From: Dehalococcoidia bacterium
Lineage (GTDB): Bacteria > Chloroflexota > Dehalococcoidia > SZUA-161
Length of the DNA: 8,219 bases
Direction of reading: 5' to 3'
Assembly (NCBI GenBank): GCA_014859215.1
Contig: JACUUS010000107.1
Location: forward strand, 1 to 8,219
In this document: one piece after another, positions 1-6,338 of the stretch
Numbering within the stretch: position 1 is the stretch's first letter
Layout: every line of letters begins with the position of its first letter
Translations under genes and position numbers: made by a program
The notes under the pieces: generated by a model
Told to the model about the DNA's origin: nothing
The model's input: only the letters and a program-made list of their open reading frames with translations
Databases searched by the model: none

Positions 1-91
1 TGATTATCAACGCTTTCGAGCCCTGTACTTCCTCCAGGGCCTCGATTGCCCCTTCCCCGAACACGATGCGTGGTGCGACGAAACTCCACAT
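1..91 (-). CDS. Iron-containing alcohol dehydrogenase, N-terminal fragment
   Basis: Partial gene running off the left edge; only the first 30 codons are present. The translation begins MWSFVAPRIVFGEGAIEALE and continues to GSKALII. The F-x-x-P-x-I-x-F-G-x-G-A pattern, followed by a short helix and a K-A-L-I-I strand, is the standard N-terminus of group III (iron-dependent) alcohol dehydrogenases, which interconvert alcohols with aldehydes or ketones using NAD(P)H. The metal-binding residues would lie outside the window. As the last visible gene of the operon it could process the carbonyl compound released by the presumed aldolase. Glycerol dehydrogenase or maleylacetate reductase relatives share this N-terminal pattern, so the exact class is open. 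Confidence 0.75.
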   Translation of the reverse strand, partial: MWSFVAPRIVFGEGAIEALEEVQGSKALII

Positions 92-99
92 CCCGCCTG

Positions 100-106
100 C
101 CTCCTT
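100..106 (-). promoter_or_regulatory. Ribosome binding site of the alcohol dehydrogenase gene
   Basis: AAGGAGG on the minus strand ends 8 nt before the ATG at 91. It confirms that a new gene starts here, in the 31-nt gap after the SCP-2 stop, although only 30 codons of it lie in the window. Confidence 0.7.
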
Positions 107-122
107 CTGCTTCTGGTTCCGG

Positions 123-530
123 CTACTTCGGGAACTCTGTCGGGACCCGGGAGACGCAATTCACCATTTCCCTGGCTGCGTTTGGATAGCGCATGACCTT
201 CATCATATTCCCGGTCATCTTTATCTTCCGCATCATCAGGGCCTGTATAGGATCGAGCCTGGCTTCGATGATCTTGCGCCAAATGCCAAACGAGCCGCGT
301 ATCGAGTATTCAGCCTTCCGCTCTTTCTCGCTCGGCACCATCGCAGCATCTGTGCACTTCCCTCCCTGCAGGCCAATGAAGAAGTACACCGTCTCGGGAT
401 ACTCGTTATCGGCTTCAACAATGAAATTAAAGTCGCCTTTCCAGTCCTTGCCCGCTCTGGCATATGCCTCGCTGCCATTGAGCTGATTTCCAAATTCCTT
501 CACCCACTCGTCTGAAGGGAACTTGAACAT
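123..530 (-). CDS. SCP-2 sterol-transfer family protein
   Basis: Complete 135-residue single-domain protein, starting MFKFPSDEWVKEF. SCP-2 family features are the N-terminal amphipathic helix with a Trp, a beta-sheet core (DFNFIVEADN, TVYFFIGLQGG, KAEYSIRGSF), then W84, the EARLDPIQALMMRKIKMTGN segment and a Met-rich C-terminal helix. These small cytoplasmic proteins bind hydrophobic ligands such as fatty acyl-CoAs or sterols. In animal SCP-x the domain is fused behind a thiolase; here thiolase-fold, DUF35 and SCP-2 are three consecutive genes, so it probably serves the same reaction, by presenting a hydrophobic CoA ester to the cleavage complex. There is no signal peptide or membrane segment. 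It follows the DUF35 gene by 42 nt. The ligand is unknown. Confidence 0.85.
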   Translation of the reverse strand: MFKFPSDEWVKEFGNQLNGSEAYARAGKDWKGDFNFIVEADNEYPETVYFFIGLQGGKCTDAAMVPSEKERKAEYSIRGSFGIWRKIIEARLDPIQALMMRKIKMTGNMMKVMRYPNAAREMVNCVSRVPTEFPK

Positions 531-536
531 CACGCA

Positions 537-541
537 CCTCC
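537..541 (-). promoter_or_regulatory. Ribosome binding site deciding the start of the SCP-2 gene
   Basis: GGAGG (within AGGAGGT) lies 6 nt before the ATG at 530. An in-frame GTG directly before it at 533 would be only 3 nt from the site, too close, so the ATG is the better start. Confidence 0.65.
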
Positions 542-572
542 TATTCTTATCCCGGCTGGTCCTCGGGAATTG

Positions 573-1304
573 TCAGGCGGTCTCCCAGCGCTTCTTGACT
601 TCTTCCTTCTTGATGCCGAATCTCTTTTCCAGGAAGGAGTAGGTATACTCCAGGTTCCTTTCAAGGTCTTTAACGTATTCCGGGTTCATATGCAGGCATG
701 AGCGCTTCGGGACAGCCTGACCGGGCACAGGCACCGCGTAGATGTCCATGAGGTCGCCCTTTCTTTCCTCGCGGAACCGGATTTCGAGCTTCTGCCCGAC
801 AAAGACGTCTGTCGGATTAGTCACGACCTGGATGGGCAAGGCGGTGTCAGCCCCTTCGATCTGTACATAAGCGAGCACGAAGGGCAGCATTTCCAGGAAT
901 GCGTCAGCTGAGAAAAGCATTACGGAAAATGTATGTACCCTGCCTTTGAGAGGCAGATCCGTCCAATCCGCATCGGCTACCCTGCAAGCTGGATTCCAGC
1001 AGTGCATTCTTGGAGGGCAGTAAACAGTCTTGCACAAAGGGCACCTGGTCCCGAGAAGCTTCCCGTCTATGAGCCCTTTGAAGAATTTTGAAACCAGCCC
1101 GTAGCTGTGATTATAGAGTACGCCGTGGGGCCGGTAGATGACCATGTACTCTTCTTCTTTGGAGTCCTCGAGCCTGTCAGCGCCTGCCGGCGCCTTGACT
1201 ATCTCGTAACCCTTGACGGTCCAGTTGCCTTTACGCGCGTACTCTTCCCATTCCCTCTTTACGCGTGACACCTTGTCTTCAATTATCCTGCCTTCACGAT
1301 TCAT
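573..1304 (-). CDS. DUF35 protein: zinc ribbon plus OB-fold, partner of the thiolase-fold protein
   Basis: A 243-residue protein. The core is a rubredoxin-like zinc ribbon (C88, C91, C102, C107, with PPR between the pairs) followed by an OB-fold at about 118-192 (GRVHTFSV, PFVLAYVQIEG, GQKLEIRFRE). This domain pair defines DUF35 proteins, which bind thiolase-superfamily enzymes and help deliver or hold acyl-CoA; known cases are the Ltp2/ChsH2 aldolase complex, BbsA/BbsB and the archaeal thiolase/HMG-CoA synthase complex. Two things are unusual. The second Cys pair is spaced CWNPAC (four residues) rather than CPxC. The protein is also longer than the usual 130-150 residues, with about 70 residues before the ribbon (charged, probably helical, no MaoC domain) and about 50 after the OB-fold, ending in the Lys/Glu-rich KKEEVKKRW. 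It starts 14 nt after the thiolase-fold gene, as expected for an obligate complex. Confidence 0.85.
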   Translation of the reverse strand: MNREGRIIEDKVSRVKREWEEYARKGNWTVKGYEIVKAPAGADRLEDSKEEEYMVIYRPHGVLYNHSYGLVSKFFKGLIDGKLLGTRCPLCKTVYCPPRMHCWNPACRVADADWTDLPLKGRVHTFSVMLFSADAFLEMLPFVLAYVQIEGADTALPIQVVTNPTDVFVGQKLEIRFREERKGDLMDIYAVPVPGQAVPKRSCLHMNPEYVKDLERNLEYTYSFLEKRFGIKKEEVKKRWETA

Positions 1305-1311
1305 CTCAATG

Positions 1312-1316
1312 CCTCC
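1312..1316 (-). promoter_or_regulatory. Ribosome binding site deciding the start of the DUF35 gene
   Basis: GGAGG on the minus strand lies 7 nt before the ATG at 1304. This selects that start over an in-frame upstream ATG at 1355, which would overlap the end of the thiolase-fold gene and add 17 residues unlike the family. Confidence 0.75.
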
Positions 1317-1318
1317 GA

Positions 1319-2608
1319 TCAATCCCTGGAATATATCATTACACCGCCCTGGCACCCGGTCCCGCCATGACCGGTAATCAGGGCCTTCCGCGGGTGCTTT
1401 AACTGCAGGGTCGGATCTCCGAATTTATCAGGTATCAACCCGGCGAATTGCCAGTAAAGGAAAAGCGATTGCAGCAGGGAAGTCGCGCCCACAGGATGGG
1501 CGAAAGCGGTGAGGCCGCCGCTAAGCTGGCAGGGCAAATCTCCGTTTCTCTCCACCACTCCCTCCCGGACAAGGGTCTTGCCTTCTCCCCGCGGGCAAAA
1601 CATGAGGTCTTCGTAGAGGCAAAGCTCAACTCCGTCATAGGGGGCAAATAGCTCGGCGAGGTCTAGCTGTTTCAGGGGGTCGCTTATGCCGGCCTGAGCA
1701 TACGCTTGTTTGGCTCCTTCCCGAGCGAAGCCGAAATTGGCCATCTCCGGATAGGGAGTAATGGGCTTCTCGATATCTTGCGGATAGATTTTCTCATCAG
1801 CTTTGTACACTCCCTGGTATGCCCAGTTCACAAGCCGGTCACCGGGCCTCATGGAATCGGTGCCCAGTCCTACTCCGGCTATCCACATCGGATTATTCGT
1901 GTACCTGGCGGCAACATTCTCCGAACCCACGAGGAGGCAGCATGCCCCCTCGCTGATGAGGGCGCAGTTCCATCTCCGGTAAGGCCAGGCTATTATCCGA
2001 TCCCTGTAATAGTCATCCAGGGTGACATAGTCCGTACCGTGCTCGGCTCTCCACTGGGAATACGGATTATGCACCGCGTTATTGCGATTCTTCACCGCCA
2101 ATCGACCCAGGTCCTCGAGTGTTTCTCCGTAAAGCTGCATGTGCCTGGTTTCGAGAGCCGCGTAGTACCCGTTGTAGAAGCCCCCCACTGTAAAGTCCCA
2201 GTCAGTATCAGACGCCGATGCGATAAACTCATTGGTGGTAGCCGTATCTACCTCTGACATCCACTCCCAACCCGGAACCAGCACCAGGTCATACCGGCCT
2301 GACTTGATCAGGAAATAAGCGTTGACGATCGAATCGAAGGGGGTGCTTCCCCCCGCTTCCACCCTGTATCCGCCTTTTCGGTGAAGCCCGATGTAGTCCT
2401 GCACAATCCATGCCATGCAAAGCTGTTGATTAAGGTGATCACTGAAATAGCTCGACTGAACAAATTCGATTTCCCGGGGGTCCAGTTCCGGTGTATCCTT
2501 AAGCAGGTTCCGGAAGGCCATGGCCACGCCTTCCTCGGCGTTTTCAAACCGTACCCTGTCCGGGCGGTAAAGACCGCCGCCCAGAATGGCCACGCGTCTA
2601 TCTTCCAT
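1319..2608 (-). CDS. Thiolase-fold protein lacking the nucleophilic Cys; likely DUF35-dependent aldolase (Ltp2-like)
   Basis: Complete 429-residue protein of the SCP-x/Ltp branch of the thiolase superfamily. Recognisable parts are YRVEAGGSTPFDSIVNAY (81-98), LVLVPGWEWMS (108-118), LAELFAPYDGVELCLYEDL (318-335 area), LSGGLTAFAHPVGA (362-375) and GHGGTG (413-418). In a thiolase the first segment reads like VEaaCaSG and its Cys forms the acyl-enzyme; here that position is G87. H371 of the GHP-type motif is kept (as AHP), but the second catalytic Cys region reads GHGGTG, apparently with H414. A Claisen thiolase mechanism therefore looks unlikely. Ltp2-type aldolases have this fold, lack thiolase chemistry, are active only with a DUF35 partner and cleave beta-hydroxyacyl-CoAs by retro-aldol reaction. 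A DUF35 gene follows 14 nt downstream, which supports this. AAGGAGG precedes the ATG by 7 nt. A non-catalytic or synthase-type role is the alternative. Family is firm; the aldolase call is inference. Confidence 0.8.
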   Translation of the reverse strand: MEDRRVAILGGGLYRPDRVRFENAEEGVAMAFRNLLKDTPELDPREIEFVQSSYFSDHLNQQLCMAWIVQDYIGLHRKGGYRVEAGGSTPFDSIVNAYFLIKSGRYDLVLVPGWEWMSEVDTATTNEFIASASDTDWDFTVGGFYNGYYAALETRHMQLYGETLEDLGRLAVKNRNNAVHNPYSQWRAEHGTDYVTLDDYYRDRIIAWPYRRWNCALISEGACCLLVGSENVAARYTNNPMWIAGVGLGTDSMRPGDRLVNWAYQGVYKADEKIYPQDIEKPITPYPEMANFGFAREGAKQAYAQAGISDPLKQLDLAELFAPYDGVELCLYEDLMFCPRGEGKTLVREGVVERNGDLPCQLSGGLTAFAHPVGATSLLQSLFLYWQFAGLIPDKFGDPTLQLKHPRKALITGHGGTGCQGGVMIYSRD

Positions 2609-2688
2609 TTGATCTCCTCCTTGGCTGGCTCGCTCTCACTCTACTTGAAATGATCAGGAGAAAAGGAGCTTCCTCGTACCCGGTACGC

Positions 2689-3822
2689 TCACAGGCCCAT
2701 CTCTTTGGCCACGATAGCACGTTGAAATACCGAATCACCGAACAATATGTCGCCGGCTTTTGCGCGCCGGTAGTAAAGGTGCATATCGTGGTCCATGGTG
2801 AAGCCGACTGCGCCGAAAATCTGGTGTGCCAGCAGCGTCACCCGGTTGTAGGCCGCTCCCGTCCATGCCTTGGCTATCGCGACGTCCTTCCTGGCGGGCA
2901 GGTTCTCGGAGATCTTCCAGGCTGCCTTGTACGTGACAAACCGTGAGCCGTCCACATCGCTTACCATGTTCGCGCAGTAATGCTGAATGGCCTGGAAACT
3001 ACCGATGGGCCTGTTGAACTGGACTCTTTCCTTGGCATAGTTCACGGCCATGTCAAGCGAGGCCTGGGCGCCGCCTACCATTTCAGCACACTTCGCAGCG
3101 GTGGCTTTCTGTAGAAGATTATCGACTATTCTCCATCCCTGATTCGCTTTCCCCAGAAGGTTGCCCAGCGGCACCTTGACGTTCTCGAAAACCACTTCAC
3201 ACTGGTTATCGCGCGCAAGCGTCTTCAGGGGTGTAATCTTGATCCCCGCAGTCTTTGTGTCTACCACAAAGAGCGTGATGCCGTTTTCTGGGTTGCTACT
3301 GTTCCTGGTCCTGGCAACGCAGATGAGGTAGTCCGCCAGATTGGCGTCCATCACGAAGAGCTTGGTGCCGTTAATTACGTACCCGCCATTGCCGGCGACG
3401 GCCGCAACCTTGACTGCTTCCGGAACATATCTCGCATCGGGTTCGGTCAGGGCGAGCGCGAAGACGGCCTCACCGCTGGCGATCGTGGGCAGGAACTTCA
3501 TCTTTTGCTCCTCGGTGCCTGCCGACAGGATCGCCATTCCGCCCAGAACAACGCTCGAAAAGAACGGGCCGGGGACGGTATTGTAGCCCATCGCTTCCAG
3601 CAGCACCGCCAGGTCCATGAAGCTCCCTCCACCACCACCATACTTTTCGGGAAACGGCAATCCGAGCCATCCCAGTCCGGCCATCTTCTTCCACAGCTCA
3701 GGCGAATGGCTTTTGCCGCTTTCTTCAAGCTGTCTCACCAGTGTCCTGGGGCACTCTTTCTGAAGAAAGTCACGGGCTGATGTTTTCAGCATTTCTTGTT
3801 CTTCGGTAAGACCTAGGTCCAT
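2689..3822 (-). CDS. Acyl-CoA dehydrogenase-like protein, beta-type (FadE27-like) subunit
   Basis: Complete 377-residue protein with the whole acyl-CoA dehydrogenase fold, from MDLGLTEEQEMLK to the C-terminal VAKEMGL, but a degraded active site. The usual TEPxAGSD motif reads TEPDARYVPEAV (126-137), and the FAD-contacting WxS motif is replaced by TKLFVMDA (153-160). At the two known catalytic-base positions it has no Glu: the YEGTS region reads ILFGDSVFQR (359-368), and the LDLER region reads NLLQKATAAK, with Q238 at the Glu position. It does keep RVQFNRPIG at 266-274, the arm that contributes to FAD binding across a subunit interface and that both neighbouring dehydrogenases lack. This complementary pattern is what is known for alpha2beta2 dehydrogenases of steroid side-chain degradation. 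I infer it is a partner subunit rather than an independent enzyme. AGGAGG lies 6 nt before the ATG. Confidence 0.85.
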   Translation of the reverse strand: MDLGLTEEQEMLKTSARDFLQKECPRTLVRQLEESGKSHSPELWKKMAGLGWLGLPFPEKYGGGGGSFMDLAVLLEAMGYNTVPGPFFSSVVLGGMAILSAGTEEQKMKFLPTIASGEAVFALALTEPDARYVPEAVKVAAVAGNGGYVINGTKLFVMDANLADYLICVARTRNSSNPENGITLFVVDTKTAGIKITPLKTLARDNQCEVVFENVKVPLGNLLGKANQGWRIVDNLLQKATAAKCAEMVGGAQASLDMAVNYAKERVQFNRPIGSFQAIQHYCANMVSDVDGSRFVTYKAAWKISENLPARKDVAIAKAWTGAAYNRVTLLAHQIFGAVGFTMDHDMHLYYRRAKAGDILFGDSVFQRAIVAKEMGL

Positions 3823-3862
3823 GTTCTTCCTCCTGGTTCGAGACTCATTATCACAGTCTGGA

Positions 3863-5062
3863 CTAGAACTTCCAGGGAAGTCCGAGCCCCCTCATGGCAA
3901 TAATATTCCGTTGTATCTCGGATGTACCTGCGCCGACCAGAGCGGAGATGCAGTCAAGGTATCCATTGCTCACCCTTCCTCCAAGGGGGGCATGAATGGA
4001 GTCTCTCTCAAGCTGCGCGTACGGCCCCATGATTTCCATTCCGGTATATGCGAGGTCCCTGCTCAGTTCTGTCGTGAACAGCTTGAGCACAGAGGCCTCG
4101 ATATTTGGGACCAGCCCGTGGTCCAGCATCCAGGCTGTCTGCCAGAAGAACATGTAGGCCACATCAATCTTGATGGCTATGTCGGCCAGCTTATCCCGGA
4201 TGACTGGATCGTCGCTCAAGGGTGCTCCGCTCCGCTGTGTTTCCCGGCTGTACTTCACCAGCTCTTCGAATGTCCTCCTGAACGCGCCAATAGCGACGAC
4301 CAGCCTCTCGAAGTCAAGGGCCAGCATTACGTAATACCATCCGCCATTGACTTCGCCCACGATATTCTTCTTCGGCACTCTCACGTCTTCGAAGAAGACC
4401 TGGTTGAAAGAATGGAATCCGCAAATATTCACCAGCGGCTGCATGGTGATTCCTCTGGATTTATTGTCAACGATGATCAGCGAAATGTCCTTGTGCGGTT
4501 TGGCGCTCATATCGGTCCTGACTATCATCCAGGCATAGTCGGAGACATGAGCGCCACTGCCCCAGATTTTCTGGCCATTGATTATGAGGTCGTCGCCGTC
4601 TTCGATACCCCGGGTGCGTATCGCGGACAGATCTGAGCCCGCATCAGGCTCGCTGTAGGCAAGCCAGAACCTTATCTCTGCCCTGGCTATGCGGGGAAGC
4701 CACTCCTTCTTCATGCCTTCGCTGCCGAAGTGGAGAATGGTAGGGCCCGATATCAGAGCGCCGATATCGGCTGCCGGAGCCCGGTGATAGCTCATTCTTT
4801 CACGAAATATGGCCTGCTCTATGTTCGATTTCCCGCCCCCGCCGTACTCCCTGGGCCAGGAGATGGTGAGCCATCCTTTCTCAGCCAGTCTTCTTCGGAA
4901 CTTCTCGACGGCGGGGTCTATAATTTCAAAGTCGGGCACAGCCCCGTATCCACCGGGCCAGTAGAGATTGCTTTGAGTCCAGTCAGCGGGAAGCTCTCTT
5001 TCCAGAAAGTCGTCAACCTGCTTCTGGAACGCCTCTTCCTGTTCGCTGAAGCGGAAGTCCAC
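3863..5062 (-). CDS. Acyl-CoA dehydrogenase, alpha-type (FadE26-like), second paralogue
   Basis: Complete 399-residue acyl-CoA dehydrogenase that begins with GTG, with AAGGA about 6 nt upstream. The start is supported by the near-identical N-terminus of its paralogue (MDFRFSEQEEAF against MDFRFSEKEEAF). Key segments are AYSEPDAGSDL at 135-145, GQKIWGSGAH at 163-172, and GAGTSEIQRNIIAMRGLGLP near the C-terminus. The residue at the medium-chain catalytic position is Ala in GAGTS; the candidate base is E252 in LDFER (249-253), the isovaleryl-CoA dehydrogenase position. The region after residue 270 (YSRETQRSGAPLSDDPVIRD) lacks the RxQFG FAD-sharing motif, typical of FadE26/ChsE4-like alpha subunits. 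It begins 23 nt after its paralogue's stop and is followed 40 nt later by a divergent dehydrogenase that looks like a matching beta subunit, so the two may form one heterotetramer. Substrate is unknown. Confidence 0.9.
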   Translation of the reverse strand: MDFRFSEQEEAFQKQVDDFLERELPADWTQSNLYWPGGYGAVPDFEIIDPAVEKFRRRLAEKGWLTISWPREYGGGGKSNIEQAIFRERMSYHRAPAADIGALISGPTILHFGSEGMKKEWLPRIARAEIRFWLAYSEPDAGSDLSAIRTRGIEDGDDLIINGQKIWGSGAHVSDYAWMIVRTDMSAKPHKDISLIIVDNKSRGITMQPLVNICGFHSFNQVFFEDVRVPKKNIVGEVNGGWYYVMLALDFERLVVAIGAFRRTFEELVKYSRETQRSGAPLSDDPVIRDKLADIAIKIDVAYMFFWQTAWMLDHGLVPNIEASVLKLFTTELSRDLAYTGMEIMGPYAQLERDSIHAPLGGRVSNGYLDCISALVGAGTSEIQRNIIAMRGLGLPWKF

Positions 5063-5085
5063 GTCTTTTCCTTTTCTGAGAGTGT

Positions 5086-6270
5086 CTACTGTTGCCGTGG
5101 TAAACCAAGTCCTCTCATTGCAACGATATTCCGCTGAATCTCATTAGAACCGCCGCCAACTCCAATGGAAAGGCAGCTGAGGTAGGTACGAAGCGCACGG
5201 GCGCTGGCCACTGTCCATTTTGTGCCCCGGTCCAGTTCGCTGTAGTGTCCCAGTACCCGCATCCCTACATTTGCGAGGTGCCTCAGAAGCTCACTGGAAA
5301 AGAGGAGAGACATTGACGATTCATAGCTGGGATGTATCTCCTTGCTGTACATCCAGGCGATGCGGTAGCACATCATACGCAGGACTTCGGTCTCCACGGC
5401 AAGCTGCGCGAGTTCATCCTTGAGTATCGGATCGACTCCGTTCTTACCCTGGTTGTCGATCGCGTATTGTACCAGGTCCTCGATTATTCGCTGGTTGGCC
5501 GCGGCTGTCCCGATCAACGACCGCTCGAAGTCGAGGGCCATTACAAGCTGGAACCAGCCATTGTTCTTCTGCCCGATGAGAGCACTCTTGGGAACACGGA
5601 CATCATCGAAGAAGACCTCGTTAAAAGAGTGACAGTCGAGGAGGTTTATGAGAGGGCGCACCGTAATCCCGGGAGTATCCATGTCCAGCACAAACATGCT
5701 GATGCCCCTGTGCTTGGGAGCGTCGGGGTCCGTTCTTGCTCCCAGCCAGCAGTACTTCGCATAGTGGGCGAAGCTACACCAGGTCTTTTGCCCGTTTATC
5801 ACGTAGTAATCGCCATCCTCCACCGCTCGGGTCTGGAGGGAAGCGAGGTCTGAACCGGCGTTTGGCTCGCTGTAGCCGAGGCAGAAAAGTGCCTCGCCGC
5901 GGGCGACCTCGGTAAGGTACTTCTTCTTCTGCTCGTCGGACCCGAAAAGCATCAGGGCGGGTCCGACCCAGTTCACGGAGATTTCGACCTCTATGCTAAC
6001 GGGGGCCCGGTTATAGGCAAGCTCCTCGGCCAGGACCAGCCTCTCCATGTGACTCATTTGCGAGCCACCGTATTCCCTGGGATAAGCCGGAGCAAGCCAG
6101 CCCTTCTGTCCGAGCTTGCGCTGAAACTCTCGAGAAATCTTCCATGTCTCTTCATTCTCCTCCCAGAGCCCGGCGTCATATTCGAGCCACTCCCTGGGAA
6201 CGTTCTCACCAAGCCAGCGCCGGACTTCCTGCCTGAATGCCTCCTCCTTCTCGCTAAACCTGAAATCCAT
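5086..6270 (-). CDS. Acyl-CoA dehydrogenase, alpha-type (FadE26-like), first paralogue
   Basis: Complete 394-residue acyl-CoA dehydrogenase, an FAD enzyme that makes a 2,3-double bond in an acyl-CoA and passes electrons to ETF. In order it has the N-terminal helical domain (from MDFRFSEKEEAF), the middle beta domain with GYSEPNAGSDL at 132-142 and GQKTWCS at 160-166, and the C-terminal helical domain ending GGGSNEIQRNIVAMRGLGLP. The Glu of the medium-chain enzyme (the YEGTS position) is Gly here. A candidate base, E249, lies in LDFER at 246-250, matching the LDLER motif that carries the catalytic Glu of isovaleryl-CoA dehydrogenase. The RxQFG motif that usually reaches into a neighbouring subunit's FAD site is not seen after about residue 268, as in subunits of heteromeric steroid-type dehydrogenases. 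The ATG has GGAGGT 6 nt upstream. It is clearly paralogous to the gene that follows it. The acyl substrate is unknown, but branched or bulky is likely. Confidence 0.9.
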   Translation of the reverse strand: MDFRFSEKEEAFRQEVRRWLGENVPREWLEYDAGLWEENEETWKISREFQRKLGQKGWLAPAYPREYGGSQMSHMERLVLAEELAYNRAPVSIEVEISVNWVGPALMLFGSDEQKKKYLTEVARGEALFCLGYSEPNAGSDLASLQTRAVEDGDYYVINGQKTWCSFAHYAKYCWLGARTDPDAPKHRGISMFVLDMDTPGITVRPLINLLDCHSFNEVFFDDVRVPKSALIGQKNNGWFQLVMALDFERSLIGTAAANQRIIEDLVQYAIDNQGKNGVDPILKDELAQLAVETEVLRMMCYRIAWMYSKEIHPSYESSMSLLFSSELLRHLANVGMRVLGHYSELDRGTKWTVASARALRTYLSCLSIGVGGGSNEIQRNIVAMRGLGLPRQQ

Positions 6271-6321
6271 GCGTGTACCTCCGTTGTCTGAATGCTCTTC
6301 TGCCTCCCTGAAGCACCGCCG

Positions 6322-6338
6322 GCTCGCCTAAGGCGAGC
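6322..6338 (-). repeat. Short perfect inverted repeat over the BKACE stop codon
   Basis: On the minus strand the sequence is GCTCGCCTTAGGCGAGC, two 7-base GC-rich arms around a 3-base loop that contains part of the TAG stop. No run of T follows it, so it does not look like an intrinsic terminator. It could be an RNA hairpin that shields the 3' end of the upstream message or tunes translation between BKACE and the dehydrogenases, or it could be chance in GC-rich DNA. Confidence 0.4.

Noticed and set aside
7..282. Minus-strand open frame of 91 codons at the left end
   Set aside because: It overlaps the SCP-2 gene and the alcohol dehydrogenase start in another frame, and its Arg- and Ser-rich low-complexity translation has no family resemblance.
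1305..1355. Upstream ATG at 1355 that would extend the DUF35 protein by 17 residues
   Set aside because: It would overlap the end of the thiolase-fold gene, and a GGAGG with correct spacing marks the ATG at 1304 instead.
2609..2688. Possible terminator in the 80-nt gap between the third dehydrogenase and the thiolase-fold gene
   Set aside because: The inverted repeat at 2675-2687 has 6-base arms with a 1-base centre, and only a short interrupted T run occurs some distance after it. It is too weak to call, and the downstream genes fit the same operon.
3821..4636. Long plus-strand open frame of 271 codons opposite an acyl-CoA dehydrogenase
   Set aside because: It lies antisense to a clearly conserved gene, has no recognisable domain and no good ribosome binding site. 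Such shadow frames are common opposite GC-rich coding DNA. The same applies to the other plus-strand frames in the window.
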